Of a stretch of DNA of 64,000 nt, positions 35,007 to 42,682 are shown piece by piece (positions within the stretch are counted from its first letter, which is position 1; every line of letters starts with the position of its first letter). Source of the stretch: Euryhalocaulis sp050486445 (GTDB lineage: Bacteria > Pseudomonadota > Alphaproteobacteria > Caulobacterales > Maricaulaceae); NCBI GenBank assembly GCA_050486445.1, contig JBJHDH010000003.1, positions 53,765 through 117,764 of the forward strand, in the 5' to 3' direction. The translations under genes and the position numbers were made by a program. The notes under the pieces are model-generated. The model was not told the DNA's origin and did not search any database. It worked only from the letters and a program-made list of their open reading frames with translations.

Positions 35007-35387
35007 ATGAGCGCAGCAGTTGTGGGCGTTTTCGTTCCAATCGTTCTGTTCCTTGTGATCGGGGCGATTGTCGTCGCTGCCATTATCCAGGGCGGCCGGT
35101 CGCGGCGCGCGGTTCAGGAGACCGTGCAAAAGGCCATCGAGAGTGGAACACCGCTGACGCCGGAGGCTATTACGGCGCTGGGGGCCCGGCCGGGCAAGCG
35201 CGACAATCTACGCACCGGCCTGATCCTGCTTGCAATCTGGGCCGGGTTCATTGCGCTGGGCCTCGGCGTTGGGTTCGGCGAAGGCGATTGGGATGCGTTG
35301 GGACCGCTGGCCGGAATTGGCGCGTTTCCTGGTCTGATTGGCGTGGCGCTGATCGGCCTGCATGTCAGCCGCAAGGACCAGTCCTGA
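35007..35387 (+). CDS. Small membrane protein (DUF6249-like)
   Basis: A 126-residue protein with three hydrophobic segments (about 5-27, 68-88 and 100-118) and a basic loop after the first (GGRSRRAVQETVQKAIESG). The pattern LTPEAITALG in the loop suits the DUF6249 family, of unknown function. GGGGAAA precedes the ATG. Its stop TGA overlaps the apparent CTG start of the following sigma factor gene, so the two are likely co-translated and functionally linked. Confidence 0.72.
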   Translation: MSAAVVGVFVPIVLFLVIGAIVVAAIIQGGRSRRAVQETVQKAIESGTPLTPEAITALGARPGKRDNLRTGLILLAIWAGFIALGLGVGFGEGDWDALGPLAGIGAFPGLIGVALIGLHVSRKDQS

Positions 35388-35929
35388 TCGAGCCTGCGCA
35401 TGGCGGCGACGACGCGCTGGCCGCGCGTGTCGCCGCCGGCGGGGACCGGCGGGCCTATGGCGCGCTGGTCCGCCGTCATCAGGGCGCTGTCCGGTCCTTT
35501 CTGACGCGGCTGTGCGGCGACGCCGCTCTGGCCGACGATCTGGCGCAGGAGACCTTCCTGCGCGCCTATAGCCGGATGGGCCTTTATCGCGGGCCGGACC
35601 GGCTGCGCTCCTGGTTCTGTGGCATCGCCTATCGCCAGTTTCTGATGGCGGCGCGGCAGGATCGCGCCCGCCGGCGCACGCTGGAGCGGTTTTCCGAAAT
35701 TCCGCCCGAGACGCCCATCGGCGAGCCGGGAGCGGCGCTGGACCTCGACCGCGCGCTTTCTGTGCTGAACGGGGACGAGCGCACGGCGGTTCTCTTATGC
35801 TATGCTGCGGGCATGTCGCACGCCGAGGCGGCGGAGGCGATGGGCGCGCCACTGGGCACGGTGAAATCGTGGGTCAACCGGGGACGGGATAAACTCAGGG
35901 AGCGGCTGGCGGCTCATGCGCCGGCCTGA
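35384..35929 (+). CDS. ECF RNA polymerase sigma factor, apparent CTG start
   Basis: A 181-residue sigma factor. Region 2 reads YGALVRRHQGAVRSFLTRLC and DDLAQETFLRAYSRMG; region 4 reads ERTAVLLCYAAGMSHAEAAEAM with GTVKSWVNRGRDKLRERL. The conserved domain begins about 13 codons after a CTG that overlaps the upstream stop (CTGA). The frame has no ATG, GTG or TTG between 34967 and the domain, and translation from 34967 gives non-conserved sequence across the DUF6249-like gene. I infer a CTG start by translational coupling. Confidence 0.8.
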   Translation: MIEPAHGGDDALAARVAAGGDRRAYGALVRRHQGAVRSFLTRLCGDAALADDLAQETFLRAYSRMGLYRGPDRLRSWFCGIAYRQFLMAARQDRARRRTLERFSEIPPETPIGEPGAALDLDRALSVLNGDERTAVLLCYAAGMSHAEAAEAMGAPLGTVKSWVNRGRDKLRERLAAHAPA

Positions 35930-35936
35930 GGATATG

Positions 35937-36299
35937 ATGAGCGGACAGGAGCCTTCCGGCGAATCCTTCGACAGCGATCTGCGCGCCATGTTCAACCGCA
36001 AAGCGGCGGCGCTGCCCGATGCGGGGTTCTCGGCCGCGACGCTGCGCGCGCTGGAGCGCCGCGCCCGCACCCGCGCCATTGCACTGGGCGCGGCGGGAGG
36101 CCTTGGCGCGCTGATCGCCGCCAGCCAGTTCCGCCCGGCGAGCGAGCTGATCGCGGGGAAGCTGGCGGAGCTGTCGTCCGGGTTCGTTACGCTGGCGCCG
36201 GGCGCCGGAGCGCTGACCGGCCCGTACGCTGCGTCGCTTCTCGGTATGGTGCTACTGGGGCTGGCAGCGCTGGTCGGCCTAAATGCGGCGTCACGCTAA
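35937..36299 (+). CDS. Putative membrane partner of the ECF sigma factor
   Basis: A 120-residue protein with a polar N-terminus (SFDSDLRAMFNRKAAALPDAGFS) and two hydrophobic segments (about 53-68 and 95-118). It has no recognised domain. Position directly after a sigma gene and an N-cytosolic/membrane layout suggest an anti-sigma-like role; this is inference. The start is uncertain: ATG at 35937 follows TGAGGA, and ATG at 35916 would overlap the sigma gene by 14 bases. Confidence 0.6.
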   Translation: MSGQEPSGESFDSDLRAMFNRKAAALPDAGFSAATLRALERRARTRAIALGAAGGLGALIAASQFRPASELIAGKLAELSSGFVTLAPGAGALTGPYAASLLGMVLLGLAALVGLNAASR

Positions 36300-36320
36300 G
36301 GCCGTGTTTTAAAATAGTTT

Positions 36321-36349
36321 TTGCGCCGCACAATCGGCCCGGCTATAGA
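36321..36349 (+). promoter_or_regulatory. Sigma-70-like promoter for panB
   Basis: TTGCGC at 36321-36326 and TATAGA at 36344-36349 are separated by 17 bases. The ATG of panB is only seven bases past the -10 element, so a start of transcription at or next to the A of the ATG would give a leaderless mRNA. Confidence 0.5.
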
Positions 36350-36356
36350 CGCTCTC

Positions 36357-37178
36357 ATGTCGGCCCAGACCCGCACCAAACGCATCACGGCCACGGACAT
36401 CCGCGCCCGCAAGGGCGAGGAGAAAATTGTCTGTCTCACCGCCTATGACGCGCCGACGGCGAAAATCCTCGACCGGCACTGCGATCTGATCCTGGTTGGC
36501 GACTCGCTGGGCATGGTGGTGCACGGGCTGGATACGACCGTGGGCGTGACGCTGGACATGATGATCCTGCATGGCCGGGCGGTGATGCGCGCCGCGGAGC
36601 GGGCGCTGGTCGTGGTCGATCTGCCGTTTGGCTCATATGAAGAGAGTCCCGCGGCGGCGTTCCGCAGCGCCTCGCGCGTAATGGCCGAGACCGGTTGTCA
36701 GGCGGTGAAGCTGGAGACCGGCGCCTTCGCAGCGGAGACGGTGGCCTATCTGACCGCGCGCGGCGTGCCGGTGATGGCGCATGTCGGCCTGCGGCCGCAA
36801 TCGCTGAACGTGCTGGGCGGTTTCCGGGCTCGCGGCAAGACCAAGGCCGAACACGACGCCATTATCGCCGACGCAAAGGCGGTGGACGAGGCGGGCGCCT
36901 TCGCCATCGTGGTGGAGAATGTGACCGAGATCACGGCGCAGGCAGTGAGCGAGGCAGTTGGCGCGCCCACCATCGGCATCGGCGCTTCTTCGGCCTGTGA
37001 CGGTCAGGTTCTGGTCATCAACGACATGCTGGGCCTGGCCGATTGGGCTCCCCGCTTCGCCAAACGCTATGAGACCTTCGCCGAGCGGATTGACGCCGTG
37101 GCCCGGGCCTATGCTGACGACGTGAAAGCGCACCGTTTTCCGGGGCCGGAACATGTCTATGGCCCGGCTAAAGGCTAG
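36357..37178 (+). CDS. panB: 3-methyl-2-oxobutanoate hydroxymethyltransferase
   Basis: First committed enzyme of pantothenate synthesis; transfers a hydroxymethyl group from methylene-THF to alpha-ketoisovalerate. The 273-residue product has the metal-binding LVGDSLGMVVHG and DLPFGSYEES, and the catalytic-region VPVMAHVGLRPQSLNVLGGF. GIGASSACDGQVLVINDMLG is also diagnostic. I chose the ATG at 36357; an upstream TTG adds 12 unconserved codons. No Shine-Dalgarno is visible before this ATG. panC is not in the window. Confidence 0.96.
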   Translation: MSAQTRTKRITATDIRARKGEEKIVCLTAYDAPTAKILDRHCDLILVGDSLGMVVHGLDTTVGVTLDMMILHGRAVMRAAERALVVVDLPFGSYEESPAAAFRSASRVMAETGCQAVKLETGAFAAETVAYLTARGVPVMAHVGLRPQSLNVLGGFRARGKTKAEHDAIIADAKAVDEAGAFAIVVENVTEITAQAVSEAVGAPTIGIGASSACDGQVLVINDMLGLADWAPRFAKRYETFAERIDAVARAYADDVKAHRFPGPEHVYGPAKG

Positions 37179-37285
37179 GGCCCGCCGCCGGGCGGTTCGT
37201 CCTGCCGATTCATTCAGTTGAAGCCAGCCTGCCGGGCGGCTAGGTTCCCGGCCCTTCACCCTGTTTACGCAGCGGAATCGCCGCC

Positions 37286-37999
37286 TTGGCCGATATTTTT
37301 TCCGAAGTCGAAGAAGAGCTGCGGCGCGACAAGTATAACGCGCTGCTGCGCCGCCACGGGCCGTGGATACTGGCCGTGGTCACGCTGATTGTCATCGCGG
37401 CGGGGCTGCACCAGCTTGTGTGGGAGCCGTACCGCGAGGGCCGGGTGCACCGCATCTCGGACACCTATGCCGAGGCCACGGCCCTGCGCGCCGCCGGCCG
37501 GATGGAGGAGGCGAACGCCGCTTTTGCCGAACTGGCCGCGGGCGATCATGCCGGTTACGCGACGCTGGCCCTGCTGCAACAGGCTGAACTCGCGGAAACC
37601 GCTGGTGACAGCGCCCGCGCCAGCGCTCTGTATTCCCAGGCGGCGGACCGCGCACGCGGCGACTCGCTTGCGGGTCTGGCCCGCCTGCGGGCGCTCTACG
37701 CGGTGGTGGATACGGCGAGCTATGCTGAAATCCTGGCGCGCGCTGAGCCGCTGGCCACGGCCGATTCCCCTTACCGCTCTTCGGCGCGCGAAATTATTGG
37801 CGCCGCGGCGCTGCGCGCCGGGGATGTCAACCGCGCCCTGCGCGAATATCAGTTTTTGATCCTGGCTCCCGAAACGCCGGACGGCATTCGCGAGCGCGCG
37901 GCGGAAGGCCTTGCGGCCGCCGAACGCGCCGCCGCTGAAAGCGTCCCGGCCGAGCGGGCCGATGGGGATGAAGCCGGAATGGCAGAGGATACGCCGTGA
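37286..37999 (+). CDS. YfgM-like periplasmic TPR protein anchored in the inner membrane
   Basis: A 237-residue protein: a short cytoplasmic N-terminus (ADIFSEVEEELRRDKYNALLRRHG), one membrane span (about 28-47) and a helical, TPR-like periplasmic domain. It lies directly upstream of bamB and der, the same order as E. coli yfgM-bamB-der, where YfgM associates with the Sec translocon and periplasmic chaperones. The TTG start is accepted because family sequence begins at once. Its stop overlaps the bamB start. Confidence 0.82.
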   Translation: MADIFSEVEEELRRDKYNALLRRHGPWILAVVTLIVIAAGLHQLVWEPYREGRVHRISDTYAEATALRAAGRMEEANAAFAELAAGDHAGYATLALLQQAELAETAGDSARASALYSQAADRARGDSLAGLARLRALYAVVDTASYAEILARAEPLATADSPYRSSAREIIGAAALRAGDVNRALREYQFLILAPETPDGIRERAAEGLAAAERAAAESVPAERADGDEAGMAEDTP

Positions 38000-39372
38000 T
38001 GATTGCGATGCGTCAGATGAAACAGGGCGCGCGCAGGGCGCTGATCCTGACCGCGTGCGGCGTCTTATGTGTCGCGCTATCCGGCTGCGGGGCTACACGC
38101 GGGCTTTTCGGCGGCGGCGACAGAGACCGTGAAGTCAGCACCGCATCTCAGAGCGAACGTATCCCCGTTCTGGCTGCCGAACAGGTGCTGTCGGCGGACG
38201 AGAATGCAGCCGGGCCGGTCAATCTTCCGGCGCCTTATGTCAATGTATCCTGGCCGCAGACCGGCGGTGCGCCGACCCATGCGATGCAGCATCCGGAAGC
38301 TGGCGCCCTCAACCGTCTTTGGCGCCGCTCCATCGGCGCGGGCGACAGCAGGAGCGGGCGCATCACCGCACAGCCGGTGGTGGAAGGCGGCCGAGTGTTT
38401 GCGATGGATGGCCGTGGCCGCGTCGGCGCTTTCGACGCAGATACAGGACAGCAGCTATGGCGGCGTGAACTGCGGTCGGAGAGTCGGCGCGACACGATGG
38501 GCTTTGGCGGCGGAGTGGCCGTCGCGCAGGGACGGGTTTTCGTCACCTCCGGCGTTGGCATGGTCTCGGCGCTTTCGGCGCAGGACGGTTCGGTGCTCTG
38601 GAGCGCGCCGACCAGCGTGCCGCTGCACTCGGCGCCCACGGTGGCGGATGGCCGCGTGTTCGCCGTCACCGACGACAACACGCTTCTGGTCATCGACGCG
38701 GAAAGCGGCGAGCGGCTATGGAGCTATCAGGGCATCGCCGAACCGGCGCGGATGCTGATCGCTTCGGCGCCAGCCGTGTTTGGCGACAGGGTGGTCGCGC
38801 CGTTCGGCTCTGGCGAGCTGGTCGGGCTGGATGTGGCGAGCGGCCGGCCGTTCTGGCAGGATGCGCTGACCCGCGCCGGCGTGCTGGCCCCAATTTCCAC
38901 GTTGAACGATGTGTCAGGCTCGCCGGTTATCTATGACGGCGCGGTCTATGCGATCAGCCATTCCGGCATTCTGGCGGCGCTTTCCTTGCAGACTGGCGAG
39001 CAGCTATGGTCGCTGCCCGCTGGCGGGCTGCATATGCCGTGGCTGGCCGGTGACACGCTCTTTGTTATGACAGGCGACGCCGAACTTCTGGCGGTGGACA
39101 GAATGTCCGGTTCGGTGCGCTGGCTGACACAGTTGCCTGGATTCCGCAATGAAGAACGCCGGCGCAACAAAATCTCCTGGACGGGGCCGGTTCTGGCGGG
39201 CGGGCGGCTGGTGACAGTCTCCAGCCGGGGCGAAGGCCGCTTTTATGACCCCGTCACCGGAGATTTTCTGGGCCAGTTCAATGCCGGGTCGGCGACCTAT
39301 GTTTCGCCGGTCATCGCCAACGGCACGCTCTATGTGCTCGACAGCAGCGGCAACCTGAGCGCCTATCGCTAG
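37996..39372 (+). CDS. bamB: Outer membrane protein assembly factor BamB
   Basis: Lipoprotein of the BAM complex. The N-terminus ends in a lipobox (VALSGC, Cys about 32). The mature part is an eight-bladed PQQ-type beta-propeller with repeated blades such as VFAMDGRGRVGAFDADTGQQ, LLVIDAESGERLWSYQG and LAALSLQTGEQLWSLPAGG. The 458-residue length is typical for alphaproteobacteria. The GTG overlaps the upstream stop (GTGA); an ATG one codon later is equally possible. der follows after 21 bases. Confidence 0.94.
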   Translation: MMIAMRQMKQGARRALILTACGVLCVALSGCGATRGLFGGGDRDREVSTASQSERIPVLAAEQVLSADENAAGPVNLPAPYVNVSWPQTGGAPTHAMQHPEAGALNRLWRRSIGAGDSRSGRITAQPVVEGGRVFAMDGRGRVGAFDADTGQQLWRRELRSESRRDTMGFGGGVAVAQGRVFVTSGVGMVSALSAQDGSVLWSAPTSVPLHSAPTVADGRVFAVTDDNTLLVIDAESGERLWSYQGIAEPARMLIASAPAVFGDRVVAPFGSGELVGLDVASGRPFWQDALTRAGVLAPISTLNDVSGSPVIYDGAVYAISHSGILAALSLQTGEQLWSLPAGGLHMPWLAGDTLFVMTGDAELLAVDRMSGSVRWLTQLPGFRNEERRRNKISWTGPVLAGGRLVTVSSRGEGRFYDPVTGDFLGQFNAGSATYVSPVIANGTLYVLDSSGNLSAYR

Positions 39373-39393
39373 GCCCGCTGACAGGAGAAAGCG

Positions 39394-40752
39394 ATGGCGG
39401 CCCGGATCGCCATTGTTGGCCGGCCGAATGTCGGCAAGTCCACGCTGTTCAACCGGCTGGCCGGAAAACGGCTGGCGCTGGTGCATGACATGCCGGGGGT
39501 TACGCGCGACCGGCGGGAGGCGACCGGACGGCTGGGCGACCTTGACCTTATCCTGATCGACACCGCCGGATTTGAAGAGGCGGACGCGGCCAGCCTGGAA
39601 GGACGGATGCGCGCTCAGACCCTGGCCGCTATCGGTGAGGCGGACCTGGCGCTCTTCCTGATCGACGCCCGCGCCGGGGTGACGCCGCTCGACGAAACCT
39701 TCGCCCAGATCCTGCGCGAGAGCGGAAAGCCGGTGGTGCTGGCCGCCAATAAGGCCGAGGGCGCGGCCGGGGATTCCGGCGTCGCCGAAGCCTGGCGGCT
39801 GGGCCTTGGCGCGCCGGTTCCGCTGTCGGCGATGGAAGGCGACGGGCTCAGCGATCTGCGCGATGCGCTGGCCGGGACGCTGGACTCGCTGGCGGACGAT
39901 GATGCGGAGGACGAGGAAAGCGGCGAGGAAGGCGAGGGCGCGCCGATCCGTCTGGCGGTGGTGGGCCGCCCGAACGCTGGGAAATCGACTTTGTTGAATG
40001 CGCTGCTGGGTGAGGAGCGGCTGCTGACCGGGCCGGAGGCGGGGATCACGCGCGACGCGGTGCCGGTGGCTTGGGAATGGCAGGGACGGCGCGTGCGCCT
40101 GCACGACACAGCGGGAATGCGCAAAAAGGCGAAGATCGCCGACGCGCTGGAAAAGATGAGTGTCTCCGACACCATCCGCGCGATCAATTTCGCCGAAGTC
40201 GTGGTGCTGGTGCTGGATGCGGAAAACCCGTTCGACCGCCAGGATCTGGCCATCGCCGATCTCGCCATTCGCGAAGGGCGAGCACTGATCTTCGCCGTCA
40301 CCAAATGGGATATGGTCGAGGACAAGATGGCGCGGCGGCGGGAGATCGAGGAGATGGCCGAACGTCTGCTGCCGCAGGTAAAGGGCGCGCCGGTGCTGTT
40401 TGTTTCCGGCAAGACCGGCAAGGGGCTGGATCGCCTGATGCCGGCGGTGGAGGCGCTGCGCCGCGACTGGAGCGCCAAGGTCAAGACGCGCGACCTGAAT
40501 GACTGGCTGGCCGACGCCGTATCCCGCCACCCGCCGCCCGCTGTCGCCGGGGCGCGGATCAAGCCGCGTTATATCGCCCAGACCAAGGCGCGTCCGCCGA
40601 CCTTTGTGCTGATGTGCAACCGCGCCGACAAGATGCCAGAATCCTACAAACGCTATCTGGTGAATGGCATTCGCGAGGCGTTCGGTCTCACAGGAACGCC
40701 CGTCCGCCTGATCGTTCGCGCCGGGAAAAACCCCTACGCCGAAACCGAGTAA
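39394..40752 (+). CDS. der: Ribosome-associated GTPase Der (EngA)
   Basis: Essential tandem GTPase for 50S ribosome assembly. Two complete G domains are seen: P-loops GRPNVGKST (9-17) and GRPNAGKST (about 191-199), each with its own DTAG and NKxx/TKWD motif (LAANKAEG; FAVTKWDM). The C-terminal KH-like domain includes PPTFVLMCNRADKMPESYKRYL. A highly acidic linker (DDDAEDEESGEEGEG, about 169-183) joins the G domains. The 452-residue length is normal. The end is convergent with the next gene, four bases apart. Confidence 0.97.
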   Translation: MAARIAIVGRPNVGKSTLFNRLAGKRLALVHDMPGVTRDRREATGRLGDLDLILIDTAGFEEADAASLEGRMRAQTLAAIGEADLALFLIDARAGVTPLDETFAQILRESGKPVVLAANKAEGAAGDSGVAEAWRLGLGAPVPLSAMEGDGLSDLRDALAGTLDSLADDDAEDEESGEEGEGAPIRLAVVGRPNAGKSTLLNALLGEERLLTGPEAGITRDAVPVAWEWQGRRVRLHDTAGMRKKAKIADALEKMSVSDTIRAINFAEVVVLVLDAENPFDRQDLAIADLAIREGRALIFAVTKWDMVEDKMARRREIEEMAERLLPQVKGAPVLFVSGKTGKGLDRLMPAVEALRRDWSAKVKTRDLNDWLADAVSRHPPPAVAGARIKPRYIAQTKARPPTFVLMCNRADKMPESYKRYLVNGIREAFGLTGTPVRLIVRAGKNPYAETE

Positions 40753-40756
40753 TTTC

Positions 40757-41656
40757 TCATCGGATCGCGCGTGTGCGGATCAGGCGTGTGAGCGTGACCA
40801 GCTTCGCCAAACGCGGGCGGCGATCCGCCCAGGCGGGCAGCATGGCCGGCGCGCCGCTATGGCGGCCGATTTTCCAGATCGCGTAATCGAGCCCGCCCTG
40901 AAAGGTGAAAGCCGATTTGACGATGCGCAGGATCGCCAGCGTCTTCCCGAAGACGCGCCGTCGCGCCCAGGCGCCGCGCACATGCGTGGCGGAGGGGAGC
41001 GGCGCATTTTCCGCCCGGATCGCTTCGGCCAACGCGTCATAATAGGCGGCGTTGGCGCGATACAGTTCCGCCGCCTTGCCCGGCGGTTCGGCGCGCGGCT
41101 CGCTGCGATAGGATTCGGCGAAGGCGCGGGTCCAGACCGCCTCGGCCGGCGCGCCCGCAGGCAGCAGCGGCGCGGCGGCGCTGAACATGGTGCGCGCGGC
41201 GCTGGCCAGCGCCTCTGTCACAAGCGCCTGCGCCGCCGCGTCGCGGACAAACACGATCCGGCAGGGCTGGGCGAACCGCCCCCAGATGTAGGAGGAAGAT
41301 GCCGCCGGCGTGCAGCGCCGGGTAAAGGCGGAGAGCGTCATCAGCGCATATTTGGCTGGCGCGATCCGCCCGTCGCCGGCGGGCAGATAATGCACGTTTG
41401 GCTGGTCGAGCATGGCGAGCAGGCGTGGCGGCCATGTGCGATAGGCCGGTCCAGTCCGGTCCACGAGCACATAGAAGTCGATCACCTGGCCCGCGATCTC
41501 GCCGCCGCGCAGACACGAGCCATACATCAGCACCGCCGCGACCCCGGCATGACGGCCGCGCAGCGTGGCGGCGTGCCGCAAGGCCTCTTCGGCTACGGGT
41601 TCGGGCAGAGGGCGCAGCGCCTGCTCCGCGGCGAGGCGCTTCAGCGCATCGGGCAT
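40757..41656 (-). CDS. Tam41/MMP37-like lipid cytidylyltransferase (nucleotidyltransferase fold)
   Basis: A 299-residue soluble protein. Motifs line up with mitochondrial Tam41, which makes CDP-diacylglycerol from phosphatidic acid and CTP: MYGSCLRGG (45-52) followed by IDFYVLVD (59-66) as the nucleotidyltransferase core, PNVHYL (86-91) for the N-x-HY segment, KYALMTLSAF (102-111), and SSYIWGRFAQP (121-131) for the W-x-x-LYLAGR region. It follows a lipid kinase gene without a gap (stop 41657-41659, ATG 41654-41656). The substrate may be a phosphorylated diacylglycerol or ceramide. Last gene of the four-gene operon. Confidence 0.72.
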   Translation of the reverse strand: MPDALKRLAAEQALRPLPEPVAEEALRHAATLRGRHAGVAAVLMYGSCLRGGEIAGQVIDFYVLVDRTGPAYRTWPPRLLAMLDQPNVHYLPAGDGRIAPAKYALMTLSAFTRRCTPAASSSYIWGRFAQPCRIVFVRDAAAQALVTEALASAARTMFSAAAPLLPAGAPAEAVWTRAFAESYRSEPRAEPPGKAAELYRANAAYYDALAEAIRAENAPLPSATHVRGAWARRRVFGKTLAILRIVKSAFTFQGGLDYAIWKIGRHSGAPAMLPAWADRRPRLAKLVTLTRLIRTRAIR

Positions 41657-42682
41657 CTACAGAACGATGAAACGCGCCGTCTCGCGCGCATACAGACGCA
41701 ATGGCGTATCGGCGGACGCCTCGAAAAACTCGCCATCCAGCACAAAGCGGCCATTAAATCGCAGCGTCACCGCGCTGGCGCCGCGGCTGAAATACTGGTC
41801 TTCGGGCGCATCGCGCGTCGCCCCGCCATAAAGAAGGGCGGGCAGACGCCAGACCATGCCGCGCGGCGGATGCGCCATCAGCGTCAAGCGTAGCGGACCG
41901 GTCTGTTCATTCCAATAGGGACGGGAGCGCAGCACCAGCGTATCCAGCGTGAAGGCCAGCAGCAGGGACGTATGAGAGAAGGGCAAGGGCGCGCCATCGA
42001 CGTCCCCGGCGATGTCATGGCCATCAAGGGCAAGACTGTTCCGCCGGCGCAGCGAGCGCGTGACGACGCCCGCCAGTGAAATCACGTCGCTGATCCATGC
42101 CGGCAGGCCCAGCGGGTCGATGCGGCTGCGCGAGTAGTCAATGACCGGAACGCCGCCGGCGGCGACCATAAACATACCGTATTGCACGCCGGCATCCTGG
42201 ACGCCCTCGACGCGGATCAGCTTCCGCTCAACGATGTGCTCGATGATCTTCCCTTCCGCGGCGGCGGCGAGCAGGCGGCGGAAGGCGCTGTCGGGGGCGC
42301 CGCGCAGGCCGCAATCCATGGCAATGGCGTTGGAACGACCGCCCCGCAGAACCGCCAGCATTGGCGGTGTTTCAAACGGACGGTCGCGCCAGATTTGGGT
42401 CAGCACGTTGCGCACCGTGCCGTCGCCGCCATTGATCGCCAGCAGGTTCACACCCGCCTCGGCGAAGCGGGCCAGCGTGGCGCTCAGCCCGCTCATATCG
42501 ACCTCGGAGGCCACTTCCACGCCGTGCGATCCGGCCAGATCGGCGATATGGGCGACGCCGCGTGCGCGGTTGCTGCGGCTCAGCGGATTGTTAATCAGGC
42601 CGATCCTCACGGCGGAGGAGGGTTGCGGGCTCAGCCGCGCGTGCGGCCGCCACAGCGTGCGTTCCAGAACCGGCATATTCAT
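41657..42682 (-). CDS. Diacylglycerol/ceramide-kinase-type lipid kinase
   Basis: A 341-residue protein of the DAGK catalytic family. The nucleotide site is INNPLSRSNRARG (30-42) and AINGGDGTVRNVLT (83-96, GGDGT at 85-89). The canonical GTGND-type stretch reads RGGRSNAIAMD here. The C-terminal half has the LDGEFFEASADTPLRL lipid-kinase ending. It phosphorylates a lipid hydroxyl with ATP; diacylglycerol and ceramide are both possible. The ATG at 42682 overlaps the upstream stop (ATGA), and the next gene starts immediately after this one. A Caulobacter ceramide kinase is reported in the same broad family. Confidence 0.83.
   Translation of the reverse strand: MNMPVLERTLWRPHARLSPQPSSAVRIGLINNPLSRSNRARGVAHIADLAGSHGVEVASEVDMSGLSATLARFAEAGVNLLAINGGDGTVRNVLTQIWRDRPFETPPMLAVLRGGRSNAIAMDCGLRGAPDSAFRRLLAAAAEGKIIEHIVERKLIRVEGVQDAGVQYGMFMVAAGGVPVIDYSRSRIDPLGLPAWISDVISLAGVVTRSLRRRNSLALDGHDIAGDVDGAPLPFSHTSLLLAFTLDTLVLRSRPYWNEQTGPLRLTLMAHPPRGMVWRLPALLYGGATRDAPEDQYFSRGASAVTLRFNGRFVLDGEFFEASADTPLRLYARETARFIVL

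Noticed and set aside
34967..35929. Sigma factor starting at the ATG at 34967
   Set aside because: The first 139 codons overlap the DUF6249-like gene in another frame and show no sigma-like sequence. A CTG start at the gene junction explains the data better.
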